Assembly: GCF_004103825.1 (NCBI RefSeq)
Contig: NZ_RYFI01000008.1
Location: forward strand, 67,115-110,503
DNA from: Hansschlegelia zhihuaiae
Lineage (GTDB): Bacteria > Pseudomonadota > Alphaproteobacteria > Rhizobiales > Methylopilaceae
Direction of reading: 5' to 3'
DNA length: 43,389 bases
Below, piece by piece: positions 17,969 through 27,870 of this stretch. Both the position numbers and the translations under genes were made by a program. The notes under the pieces are model-generated. The model was not told the origin of the DNA. It did not search any database and was given only the letters and a program-made list of their open reading frames with translations. Position 1 is the stretch's first letter. Every line of letters starts with the position of its first letter.

Positions 17969-19276
17969 ATGACGTCCATCGCCATCCGCCTTTTCAGCGC
18001 GACCGTCACGGCGCTCGCGTTGATCTTCGCAGCCCCGGCGTCCGCGCAGGTCTCGATCGACATCAACCAGGGCAACGTCCAGCCGCTCCCGATAGCGATC
18101 CCGGACTTCCTGGCCAATGGCGGCGACCCGCAACTCGCGCGCGACATCGCGAGCGTCATCTCCGCCGACCTCAAGCGCTCCGGCCTATTCGCGCCGATCG
18201 ACCAGAAGGCCTTCATCGAGCGGATCTCGTCCTTCGACGCGCCGCCGCGCTTCGGCGACTGGCGCATCATCAACGCCCAGGCGCTCGTCACCGGCCAGGT
18301 CGTGCGGCAGGGCGACGGCCGCGTCTCGACGCAGTTCCGCCTGTGGGACGTGTTCGCGGGCAACCAGCTCGAGGGCCAGCAGTTCCTGACCGACAAGAAC
18401 TGGCGCCGCGTCGCGCATCTGATCGCCGACATGATCTACGAGCGGCTGACCGGCGAGAAGGGCTATTTCGACACCCGGGTGGTCTACGTCTCCGAGACCG
18501 GTCCCAAGGACAAGCGGGTGAAGCGCCTGGCCATCATGGACCAGGACGGCTTCAACAACCGCTTCATCACCTCCGGCTCCGAGCTGGTGCTGACCCCGCG
18601 CTTCAGCCCGACCAGCCAGGAAATCACCTACATGTCGTTCGGCAACGCGGACCCGCGCGTCTATCTGCTGAACATCGAGACCGGGCAGCGCGAGCAGGTC
18701 GGCAATTTCCCGGGGATGACGTTCTCGCCGCGCTTCACGCCGGACGGCCAGCGCGTCGCCTTCAGCCTCGAGCAGGGCGGCAACTCCTCGATCTACGTGA
18801 TGGACCTCCGCTCGCGCGCCACCACCAAGCTGACCGACTCCGGCGCGATCGACACCTCGCCGTCCTTCTCGCCCGACGGCTCCAAGGTCGTGTTTGAGAG
18901 CGACCGCGGCGGCAACCAGCAGATTTACGTCATGAGCGGCGGCGGCGGGGGCGCGCAGCGCATCTCCTTCGGCGAGGGGCGGTACTCGACGCCTGTCTGG
19001 AGCCCACGCGGAGACCTGATCGCCTTCACCAAGCAGTCCGGCGGCCAGTTCTCGATCGGCGTCATGCGGCCCGACGGAAGCGGCGAGCGCGTCCTGACCT
19101 CGGGCTTCCACAATGAGGGGCCGACCTGGGCGCCGAACGGCCGGGTGCTGATGTTCTTCCGCGACCAGGGCGGCGGCCCGAAGATCTACTCGATCGACAT
19201 CACCGGCCGGAACGAGCAGGTCATCCCGACTCAGGGCTTCGCCTCCGACCCGGCCTGGTCGCCGCCGCTGAATTGA
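17969..19276 (+). CDS. tolB: Tol-Pal system protein TolB
   Basis: This 435-residue periplasmic protein has a signal peptide ([22 protein letters not shown]). Its N-terminal domain contains [25 protein letters not shown], and a six-bladed beta-propeller follows with repeated SPDG/FTPDG motifs ([52 protein letters not shown]). TolB binds Pal and TolA. Length is normal. pal normally follows directly; here a short AT-rich gene with its own promoter sits between them. Confidence 0.95.
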   Translation: MTSIAIRLFSATVTALALIFAAPASAQVSIDINQGNVQPLPIAIPDFLANGGDPQLARDIASVISADLKRSGLFAPIDQKAFIERISSFDAPPRFGDWRIINAQALVTGQVVRQGDGRVSTQFRLWDVFAGNQLEGQQFLTDKNWRRVAHLIADMIYERLTGEKGYFDTRVVYVSETGPKDKRVKRLAIMDQDGFNNRFITSGSELVLTPRFSPTSQEITYMSFGNADPRVYLLNIETGQREQVGNFPGMTFSPRFTPDGQRVAFSLEQGGNSSIYVMDLRSRATTKLTDSGAIDTSPSFSPDGSKVVFESDRGGNQQIYVMSGGGGGAQRISFGEGRYSTPVWSPRGDLIAFTKQSGGQFSIGVMRPDGSGERVLTSGFHNEGPTWAPNGRVLMFFRDQGGGPKIYSIDITGRNEQVIPTQGFASDPAWSPPLN

Positions 19277-19289
19277 GGATCGTTACCTG

Positions 19290-19308
19290 TCTGTAATCAC
19301 CTTACAGA
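19290..19308. repeat. Perfect hairpin after tolB
   Basis: TCTGTAA-TCACC-TTACAGA is a perfect 7-bp inverted repeat starting 14 bases after the tolB stop codon. The stem is too AT-rich and lacks a T-run for a standard intrinsic terminator, so it may be a protein-binding site or mark the left edge of the inserted segment. Confidence 0.5.
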
Positions 19309-19314
19309 TATCAA

Positions 19315-19343
19315 TTGACATCCATCCTTATGGTGACTATGGA
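19315..19343 (+). promoter_or_regulatory. Sigma70-type promoter of the inserted regulator gene
   Basis: TTGACA at 19315-19320 and TATGGA at 19338-19343 are separated by exactly 17 bases. They lie upstream of the 116-residue gene starting at 19378 and overlap the left arm of a long palindrome. This would give the inserted gene transcription independent of tolB. Confidence 0.6.
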
Positions 19344-19368
19344 AGGTTACTATCCATAGCCACTATAA
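19328..19368. promoter_or_regulatory. Operator-like 16-bp inverted repeat
   Basis: Two 16-base arms, 19328-19343 and 19353-19368, match at 14 positions as an inverted repeat around a 9-base centre (core GTGACTATGGA / TCCATAGCCAC). The centre holds a further half-site in direct orientation, GGTTACTAT at 19345-19353, echoing GGTGACTAT at 19332-19340. The left arm covers the -10 box, so a bound protein would block transcription. The downstream gene encodes a helix-turn-helix protein, making autorepression likely. Confidence 0.6.
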
Positions 19369-19377
19369 GGAAAGAGC

Positions 19378-19728
19378 ATGTCGATTTCCTCAAGTGAACG
19401 AGATGCAGCGCGCGCGGCGCTCGGGTTGATTATTTCTGGAGTGGAGCAAACCCTCTCTGGTTTGAACGTACTCAAAGGGCTCCTCGATCCCCCGCCTGAA
19501 GTCGGTGAGGATGCGATTGATCCAAAGAGTCCAAAAAATAAGTACGAAGTTGGCGGCCTTGAGAAGCTCACCGAGCAAGGGGTCGAGGTTTGCTACCGCC
19601 TCTTTGACGCTGGAAAATCTCGCTACGCTGTGGCTTCAGCCATGGGCATCAGCTTTGGCGCTGCTACCCACAGATACCATGCCTGGCAAAAGGCCGGGGG
19701 TGTGGACAGAAAGAAGATGGCTCTTTGA
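19378..19728 (+). CDS. Small helix-turn-helix protein inserted between tolB and pal
   Basis: This 116-residue protein starts at ATG 19378 after a good AAGGAAAG ribosome site. The N-terminal half is helical and acidic (SSSERDAARAALGLIISGVEQ). The C-terminal third, VCYRLFDAGKSRYAVASAMGI followed by SFGAATHRYHAWQKAGG, has the spacing of a helix-turn-helix with the glycine turn at MGIS. I do not recognise the family. Codon use is clearly AT-richer than tolB or pal. Together with the private promoter and palindrome upstream, this marks it as an acquired, self-regulated gene in a normally unbroken essential operon. Its target, beyond its own promoter, is unknown. Confidence 0.78.
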   Translation: MSISSSERDAARAALGLIISGVEQTLSGLNVLKGLLDPPPEVGEDAIDPKSPKNKYEVGGLEKLTEQGVEVCYRLFDAGKSRYAVASAMGISFGAATHRYHAWQKAGGVDRKKMAL

Positions 19729-19938
19729 CGCTGTGGCGCCGCGGACTCACCCCGTCGCCAAACCCCCTTCCGCCGCCATCGGGTCACGATGGCGCCGTCT
19801 TCGCGGGCGATCGCTCGGGCTCGGGGACAGGACTTCGCGGACCGCGAAATCAACCGTTCTTTAAGCCTAACGGAACCTTCGGTTAAGGGGGACGATGCTA
19901 TGCAGGTCGCAACCGACAGTCACAAGGAGTCATCGGGG

Positions 19939-20457
19939 ATGTTGCGTACCATGCGTATCGGCCGCAGCGCCAAGATCGCCGTCGCGCTGTGCGCGGCGCT
20001 TGCTCTCGGCGCTTGCGCCAAGAAGTCCGGAGCCGACGGCCTCGATGGCGCCGGCGGCTACGGAGCGGGCGGCCGCGGAGGCCCTCCCGGCAGCACGCAG
20101 GACTTCGTCGTGAATGTCGGCGATCGCGTCTTCTTCGAAACCGATTCGACAGAGCTCACGTCGACCGCGCGCTCGACGCTCGACAAGCAGGCGTCGTGGC
20201 TCGGCAAATATCCGCGCTACAAGATCCTCGTCGAGGGTCACGCCGACGAGCGCGGCACCCGCGAGTACAACTTCGCGCTCGGCGCCCGCCGCAGCCAGGT
20301 GACCCGCGATTATCTTGCGGCCCGCGGCGTCTCGGCCGGCCGCATGCGCACGACGTCCTACGGCAAGGAGCGTCCGGTCGCGGTGTGCGACGACATCTCC
20401 TGCTGGTCGCAGAACCGCCGCGCCGTCACGGCGCTGAGCGGCGGCGCCGGCTCCTGA
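19939..20457 (+). CDS. pal: Peptidoglycan-associated lipoprotein Pal
   Basis: This 172-residue outer-membrane lipoprotein has the signal peptide and lipobox IAVALCAALALGACAKK; the cysteine is lipidated and anchors it. A Gly-rich linker leads to the OmpA-like peptidoglycan-binding domain with VFFETDSTELTSTARSTLDKQ, VEGHADERGTREYNFALGARR and RVSYGKERP-like elements (TTSYGKERPVAVCDD). AAGGAG about ten bases before ATG 19939 decides the start over ATG 19900. With the regulator gene inserted ahead of it, pal probably relies on a promoter in 19729-19938. Confidence 0.95.
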   Translation: MLRTMRIGRSAKIAVALCAALALGACAKKSGADGLDGAGGYGAGGRGGPPGSTQDFVVNVGDRVFFETDSTELTSTARSTLDKQASWLGKYPRYKILVEGHADERGTREYNFALGARRSQVTRDYLAARGVSAGRMRTTSYGKERPVAVCDDISCWSQNRRAVTALSGGAGS

Positions 20458-20542
20458 CGAAGCATCGGCTCCGGCGTCTTCCTTCCTGCAGGGAAGCCGC
20501 CGGAGCCGGCCCTATTTCGGCCGAACTGGGGAGGTAACCGCC

Positions 20543-21658
20543 TTGTATCGCCTCGCTTATCGGCCGGGACCTCTTCCGCACATGATCGCCTCTTCGCGCT
20601 CTTCGCTCGTCCGACGCCTCGCGCTCGGCGCCGTATTCGCCTGCCTCGCCTCGACGGGCGCGATGGCGCAGTCCTCGGGCTCGGACGACGCGCCGTCATG
20701 GCTCGAGCGCCGTGTCGACGGCCTCGAGCGCGGCCTGGCGTTCTTCGGCAACCGCGACGAGCCGCCGGCGCCTCGCGCCGTGCAGCCCGCGCAGTCCTCG
20801 ATGGCCGACATCGCGGTGAGGCTCGACCGGCTTGAGAACCAGATGCGCCAGCTCAACGGCCGGCTCGAGGAGCTCCAATTCCAGGGCCGGCGCAACGACG
20901 AGCAGCTCAAGCGATTCCAGGGCGACGTCGACTTCCGCCTGCAGGATCTCGAAGGCGGCAAGAGCGGCGGCTCGTCCAGCTCCTCCAAGCCCCCGCGCCG
21001 AAGCGACGCCGGCGACGCGACCGGGACCACGTCGCCGGATCGCGGATCGCGCTCGGCCGACACCGGGCTCGGCGCGCCTCCCGCCACGCTCGGCCAGACC
21101 CGTTCGTCGGGCGGCGGCGACGCCATCGGCGGATTGATCGACGGCGGCCAGGACGACGACCCCAACGCGCCGATGAGCATACGCCCGCCTGGCGTGGGCG
21201 GCGGCGACCGGTATGGCTCTTCGGGCGGCGGCTATGGCGACGGCGACCGGATGGCGTCGCGCGACATGGGTGTGACGGCTGGCTCCGGCGACGCGAGCGA
21301 CCAGTTCGCGCTCGGCGTCGGCTTCGTGCAGCGCCGTGACTACGGTCAGGCCGAGGCGACGTTCCGCGACTTCCTGCGCGCGCATCCGAACGACGCCAAG
21401 GCGGCGGAGGCGCGCTACTGGCTCGGCGAGAGCCTCTATCAGCGCAGGAAATACACCGACGCCGCCGACAGCTTCTTCTCGATCTACAAGGACGCTCCGC
21501 AATCCGCGAAGGCCCCCGAGAGCATGCTGAAGCTCGGCATGTCGCTGAACGGCATGGGCAAAAAGGAGGAGGCCTGCGCGACCATCGCGGAGGCCGGTCG
21601 GAAATATTCCCGCATCAAGGCGCAGTCGGACCGAGAGCTGAAGCGGCTGTCGTGCTGA
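20543..21658 (+). CDS. cpoB: Tol-Pal accessory protein CpoB/YbgF
   Basis: CpoB coordinates peptidoglycan synthesis with outer-membrane constriction. This one is periplasmic, with a signal peptide ending AMAQ. It has a coiled coil (DIAVRLDRLENQMRQLNGRL), a long low-complexity Ser/Gly/Asp linker (residues ~140-245) and C-terminal TPR repeats (FALGVGFVQRRDYGQAEATF, YWLGESLYQRRKYTDAADSF). The TTG start at 20543 has an excellent GGGGAGG eight bases upstream; ATG 20582 (MIASSRSS) has none. It follows pal by about 85 bases. Confidence 0.92.
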   Translation: MYRLAYRPGPLPHMIASSRSSLVRRLALGAVFACLASTGAMAQSSGSDDAPSWLERRVDGLERGLAFFGNRDEPPAPRAVQPAQSSMADIAVRLDRLENQMRQLNGRLEELQFQGRRNDEQLKRFQGDVDFRLQDLEGGKSGGSSSSSKPPRRSDAGDATGTTSPDRGSRSADTGLGAPPATLGQTRSSGGGDAIGGLIDGGQDDDPNAPMSIRPPGVGGGDRYGSSGGGYGDGDRMASRDMGVTAGSGDASDQFALGVGFVQRRDYGQAEATFRDFLRAHPNDAKAAEARYWLGESLYQRRKYTDAADSFFSIYKDAPQSAKAPESMLKLGMSLNGMGKKEEACATIAEAGRKYSRIKAQSDRELKRLSC

Positions 21659-21709
21659 GTCGTCCCGAAGCACGGTCCGCTTCCGTCGGAGCGCAGGGCT
21701 GACGGACCG

Positions 21710-22765
21710 ATGAGCCAGGACGACGTCGAGGACGAGTCCCAGACGAGCGAGGCGCAGCGCAGCGACGCGATCGGCGGCGTCGAGAGCGCCCTCCTTTTCG
21801 AGCGCGCCTTTCCGCGACAGGAACGCATCGTTCTGGCGGTCTCGGGCGGCGCGGATTCGACAGCGCTGCTCGTCCTCGCGGCCGAATGGGCTCAGGGGAG
21901 GGGCGGCCCGTCGCTGTTTGTCGCCACCGTCGACCATGGATTGCGGCCCCAAGCCGCTCAGGAGGCGGAGGCGGTCGCGGCCCTCGCGGCGTCCTACGGC
22001 CTGCCGCATGCGCGGCTCGATGCGCCGCTCACGGGCGGGGCGACCCGAATCGAGGAGACGGCGCGCCGCCTGCGCTATGCGGCGCTCGCGAACCACGCCA
22101 AGGAGATCGGAGCGGACGCGCTCGCGACGGCGCACACCCTGGACGACCAGGCCGAGACCGTCCTGATGCGCCTTGCGGCCGGCAGCGGACCCTCGGGCCT
22201 CGCGGCCATCCGGCAGGAGGTGTCGCGCGACGGCGTCGTCACCATCCGACCCTTCCTCGGCGTTCCCAAGCGGCGGCTCGTCGAGACGCTGCGCGCCCGC
22301 AAGATCGGCTGGGCCGAGGATGCGATGAACGCGGATCTGCGCTTTGCGCGGCCGCGTCTTCGCGCCAGCCGCGAGGCGCTCGAACGCGAGGGGCTGACGG
22401 CCGAGCGGCTCGCGGTTTTCGCCTTCCGCATGCTGCGCGTCAACGCCGCGCTCGACCAGGCCGTCGACGCCGCCTTCGGGGCGCATGTCCGAGCCGAGGG
22501 CGCGACGCTGCGGATCGAGCCGACGGCCTATGGGCTCGCCGACGAGATCAAGCTGCGATTGCTAAGAACCGTGATCGAGAAGGTCGGGGACGCACGGGCG
22601 CGGCTCGACCGGCTGGAGCGGCTCGCCGACCGGATCGTCACCAAACCTTCCGGCGTCGGCACGCTCGCGGGCGCCCGGGTGGAATGGACCTCCGACGGGG
22701 CGATCTCCGTCAGCCCGGCGCCGCCGCGCCGCGCACGTGGCGCGCACGGGCACGGGCCGCTATGA
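21710..22765 (+). CDS. tilS: tRNA(Ile)-lysidine synthase TilS
   Basis: This 351-residue ATP-pyrophosphatase converts the wobble cytidine of tRNA-Ile(CAU) to lysidine, making it read AUA. The PP-loop SGGADS is at residues 45-50, and VDHGLRPQAAQEAEAV and ATAHTLDDQAETVLMRLAAGSG are the family's second and third signatures. The C-terminus is short and lacks an obvious TilS-C domain, as in many alphaproteobacteria. In relatives ftsH usually follows; here a copper chaperone gene does. Confidence 0.94.
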   Translation: MSQDDVEDESQTSEAQRSDAIGGVESALLFERAFPRQERIVLAVSGGADSTALLVLAAEWAQGRGGPSLFVATVDHGLRPQAAQEAEAVAALAASYGLPHARLDAPLTGGATRIEETARRLRYAALANHAKEIGADALATAHTLDDQAETVLMRLAAGSGPSGLAAIRQEVSRDGVVTIRPFLGVPKRRLVETLRARKIGWAEDAMNADLRFARPRLRASREALEREGLTAERLAVFAFRMLRVNAALDQAVDAAFGAHVRAEGATLRIEPTAYGLADEIKLRLLRTVIEKVGDARARLDRLERLADRIVTKPSGVGTLAGARVEWTSDGAISVSPAPPRRARGAHGHGPL

Positions 22766-22821
22766 AGTCGCCGGCCGCGATCCTCCAGGCTGAGGAGGCG
22801 GCCGGTTCCGGAGTGAACGAC

Positions 22822-23307
22822 ATGATCAAGCTACGCTTCATCGCGCCACTGGCGCTCGCGCTGCTCGTCGCGCCCGCCGCGGCCCACGACTACAACGTCG
22901 GCGGCCTGATGATCCGTCACCCCTGGTCGCGCGCCACCGTTCCGGGCGGCAAGGTGGGGGGGGGCTATCTCACCATCATGAACCATGGCGGCGAGGCCGA
23001 TCGGCTTGTGTCCGTCACCGTGCCTTTCGCCGAGAAGGCCGAGATTCACGAGAGCTCGATGGAGGGCGGCGTCGCCAGGATGCGCGAGATCGAGGGCGGA
23101 GTCGCGATCGCCCCCGGCGAGACCGTCGATTTCGCGCCCGGCGGCAAGCATCTGATGTTCGTGGGCCTGACTAAGCCGCTCGCCAAGGGCGAAAAGGTCA
23201 AGGGCGAACTGGTCTTCGAGAAGGCTGGCAAGGTCGAGGTGGAATTCGCAGTCGAGGCGGCGGGAGCCAAGCCGTCGATGGAGGGGATGGACCACAAGGG
23301 CCACTGA
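22822..23307 (+). CDS. Periplasmic copper chaperone PCu(A)C
   Basis: This 161-residue protein has a signal peptide (MIKLRFIAPLALALLVAPAAA) and a cupredoxin-like fold. The Cu(I)-binding pattern is visible as H-x10-M-x22-H-x-M (HESSMEGGVARM ... KHLM). A His/Met tail (SMEGMDHKGH) may add a site. The family delivers copper to the CuA centre of cytochrome c oxidase. GGAG eight bases before ATG 22822 supports this start; an ATG at 22762 overlapping the tilS stop would give a longer N-terminus without a clean signal peptide. Confidence 0.9.
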   Translation: MIKLRFIAPLALALLVAPAAAHDYNVGGLMIRHPWSRATVPGGKVGGGYLTIMNHGGEADRLVSVTVPFAEKAEIHESSMEGGVARMREIEGGVAIAPGETVDFAPGGKHLMFVGLTKPLAKGEKVKGELVFEKAGKVEVEFAVEAAGAKPSMEGMDHKGH

Positions 23308-23351
23308 GCGCGCCCTCGCAAGCCTCGGCCCGATGCCGTAAGCCTCCCGGC

Positions 23352-25193
23352 GTGACCACGACGCCGCCGAGTTCGAATGGATTCGCTCTCGATCCTGCCC
23401 TGCAGGCCGAGAAGATGCGCGTGCTGAAGCAGGCCTTCGGCTTCGACGCCTTCCGGCCCGGCCAGGAACAGGTGATCGACGCGTTGCTGTCGGGCCGCGA
23501 CGTGCTCGCCGTGATGCCCACAGGCGCCGGGAAGTCGCTCTGCTACCAGGCGCCGGCGCTCGTCATGGGCGGGCTCGCCCTCGTGGTCTCGCCGCTGATC
23601 GCGCTGATGGAGGACCAGGTCGCGGGGCTCAGGCTCGACGGGGTGGCGGCGGAGGCGATCCATTCCGGCCGCACGCGCGAGCAGAACGTCGCCTCCTGGC
23701 GCCGCGTCGCCTCCGGCGAGGCGCGCATCCTCTACCTCGCGCCCGAGCGCCTGATGACCGAGCGGATGCTGGCCGCGCTCGCGCGCATGCCGGTGTCGCT
23801 GATCGCGATCGACGAGGCGCACTGCGTCTCGCAATGGGGCCATTCGTTCCGCGCCGAATACCTTACGCTCGGCCGCGCGCGCGAGGCGCTGCCGAAGGCC
23901 CGGATGATCGCGCTGACCGCGACCGCGGACCAGTCGACCCGCGACGACATTCTGGCGAAGCTGTTCGACGGCCGCGCCGAGGCCTTCGTGGCCGGCTTCG
24001 ACCGGCCCAACATCTCGATCGCGGTCGCCGAGAAGCGCGACGCCGGAACGATGATCGAACGCTTCGTCCTGGCCCGGAAGGGCATGAGCGGCGTCGTCTA
24101 CCGGATCTCGCGCAAGAAGGTCGACGAGACGGCCGCGCGCCTGAGGGCGGCGGGCGTCCATGCGCTCGCCTATCACGCCGGCATGGAGGCGGCCGAGCGG
24201 GCGTCCGCACAGGAGACGTTTCTGGCCGAGCCCGGCGTCGTGATGGTCGCGACCGTGGCGTTCGGCATGGGGATCGACAAGTCCGACGTCCGCTACGTGG
24301 TGCATGGCGACGTCCCCGGCAGCCTCGAGGCCTACTACCAGGAGATCGGCCGCGCGGGACGCGACGGCGATCCCGCCGAGGCGCTGATGCTCTATGGCCT
24401 CGAGGACATCCGCACGCGCCGGCGGTTCATCGACGAGCAGGACTCCGTCGCCGAGCGCAAGCGGGTGGAGTCCCGCAGGCTCGACGCGCTGGTCGGCTTC
24501 TGCGAGACGAGCTCGTGCCGGAGGCAGGCGCTGCTCGCCTATTTCGGCGAAGCCTCAAGACCCTGCGGAAATTGCGACGTCTGCCTCGACCCGCCGGAGG
24601 TCGTCGACGGCACCGAGGAGGCGCGGCTGCTGCTGTCGCTCGTCGCCGCCACCGGCCAGCGCTTCGGCGCGGCCCACATCACGGCGCTCGCGGTCGGGCA
24701 TCTCAGCGACACCGTCCAAGCGCGCGGCCATGACCGGCTGCCGGCCTTCGGCCGCGGCGCCGACCGGCCGGCGGCGGAATGGCGGGCGATCCTGCGCCAG
24801 CTCGTCGCCTGCCACGCCCTCGAGGTCGATGTCGGCGCCTATGGCGGCCTTGCGCTGACGGAGAAGGGCGAGCGCATCCTCACAGGCGAGGAGCGGGCGC
24901 TGATCGCGAAGCCCCGGCCGAAGCGCCGCGCCGAGCGGCGGCGGATGGCGGCCGAGCCCGTCGACCATCCGGACGTCGACGGCGCGCTGCTGGCGAGGCT
25001 CAAGGCGCTGCGCCGCGATCTCGCGGTCGCACGCTCCGTGCCAGCCTATGTGGTGTTTGCCGACCGCACCCTGATCGAGATGGCGGCGACGCGTCCGCGC
25101 ACGCCGCAGGAGCTCGCCCGCGTGAAGGGCGTCGGCGCGGCGAAGCTCGAGGCCTTCGGCGAGGCCTTCTTAAGCGTGCTCAACGAGGCCTGA
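23352..25193 (+). CDS. recQ: ATP-dependent DNA helicase RecQ
   Basis: This 613-residue 3'-5' helicase works in the RecF recombination pathway. From a GTG start it has motif 0 (FGFDAFRPGQEQVIDAL), Walker A (MPTGAGKSLCYQ), the DEAH box (AIDEAHCVSQWGHSFR), motif VI (YYQEIGRAGRDG) and a zinc-binding subdomain with cysteines in FCETSSCRR and CGNCDVC. An RQC winged helix and a C-terminal HRDC domain (ALRRDLAVARSVPAYVVFAD onward) complete it. The 3' end overlaps the convergent methyltransferase gene by 14 bases. Confidence 0.96.
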   Translation: MTTTPPSSNGFALDPALQAEKMRVLKQAFGFDAFRPGQEQVIDALLSGRDVLAVMPTGAGKSLCYQAPALVMGGLALVVSPLIALMEDQVAGLRLDGVAAEAIHSGRTREQNVASWRRVASGEARILYLAPERLMTERMLAALARMPVSLIAIDEAHCVSQWGHSFRAEYLTLGRAREALPKARMIALTATADQSTRDDILAKLFDGRAEAFVAGFDRPNISIAVAEKRDAGTMIERFVLARKGMSGVVYRISRKKVDETAARLRAAGVHALAYHAGMEAAERASAQETFLAEPGVVMVATVAFGMGIDKSDVRYVVHGDVPGSLEAYYQEIGRAGRDGDPAEALMLYGLEDIRTRRRFIDEQDSVAERKRVESRRLDALVGFCETSSCRRQALLAYFGEASRPCGNCDVCLDPPEVVDGTEEARLLLSLVAATGQRFGAAHITALAVGHLSDTVQARGHDRLPAFGRGADRPAAEWRAILRQLVACHALEVDVGAYGGLALTEKGERILTGEERALIAKPRPKRRAERRRMAAEPVDHPDVDGALLARLKALRRDLAVARSVPAYVVFADRTLIEMAATRPRTPQELARVKGVGAAKLEAFGEAFLSVLNEA

Positions 25194-26006
25194 CGCCGCC
25201 GCGCGTCATCGCGTAGAGCGCGACGCCGCTCGTGACGGCGACGTTCAGGCTGTCGAACCCCGCCACCATGTCGATCCGCGCCGTGCTCCTCGCGCGCGCC
25301 ATCAGGGCGGTCGGAAGTCCGGGTCCCTCGGCGCCGAGCAGCAGCGCCGTTCTGGGCGCGGGTTCGATCTCGTCGAGCCGCGTTTTCCCGGCGGGACTGA
25401 GCGCGACCGTCCGGAAACCAGCGGCGTCGAGCGCGTCCATCAGCTCCGCCCCAGAGCCGCCGCGCGCGAAGGGCGTGATCAGGCTCGCGCCGACCGAGAC
25501 GCGGATCGCCTTGCGGTAGAGCGGATCGCAGGAGGAGGCGTCGAGCAGCACGGCGTCGGCGCCGAAGGCCGCGGTGTTGCGGAACACGCCGCCGACATTG
25601 TCGTGGTTGGAGACGCCGACCAGCGCGACCACGAGCGCCTCGGGCGGCAGTTCCGAGAGCAGCGCGGCCGCATCCTGGGCCTCGGCGCGGCGGCCGATCG
25701 CGAGCACGCCGCGATGGATATGGAAGCCGACGGCGGCGTCCATCACCGCTTGGGAAGCCGCGTAGAGCGGCGCCTCGGGCGGCAGCGCGCAAAGCAGGTC
25801 GGCGAGCGCCGGCAACCGGCTTTTGGCGATCAGCGCGCTTTCGACGCGGTGGCGGCAACTGGGCCCAAGCAGCAGCCGGAGCACGACCTCACCCTCGGCC
25901 ACGAAGCGTTCGCCCCGGCCCACCACGTCGCGCTCGCGAACCGCCCGATAGGCGGCGATGCGCGGATCGTCGGGATCGTGGATCGCGACCAGGTCTCGCG
26001 CATCCG

Positions 26007-26010
<4 letters not shown>
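25180..26010 (-). CDS. SpoU/TrmH-family RNA 2'-O-methyltransferase
   Basis: This 276-residue methyltransferase has the trefoil-knot fold. All three SPOUT motifs are present: NHDNVGGVFRNTAAFGADAV (motif 1), ALLLGAEGPGLP (motif 2) and SLNVAVTSGVALYAM (motif 3). An N-terminal substrate-binding domain comes first. It methylates ribose in tRNA or rRNA; the position cannot be told from sequence. ATG 26010 overlaps the ABC-F stop as ATGA, so the two are coupled, and its 3' end overlaps recQ by 14 bases on the other strand. Confidence 0.92.
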
Positions 26011-27815
<1,805 letters not shown>

Positions 27816-27870
27816 GCGGCAGGTGATAGAGCGTGGCGATGCGACGCCGCAAGACCGTCGCTCGGCGCCC

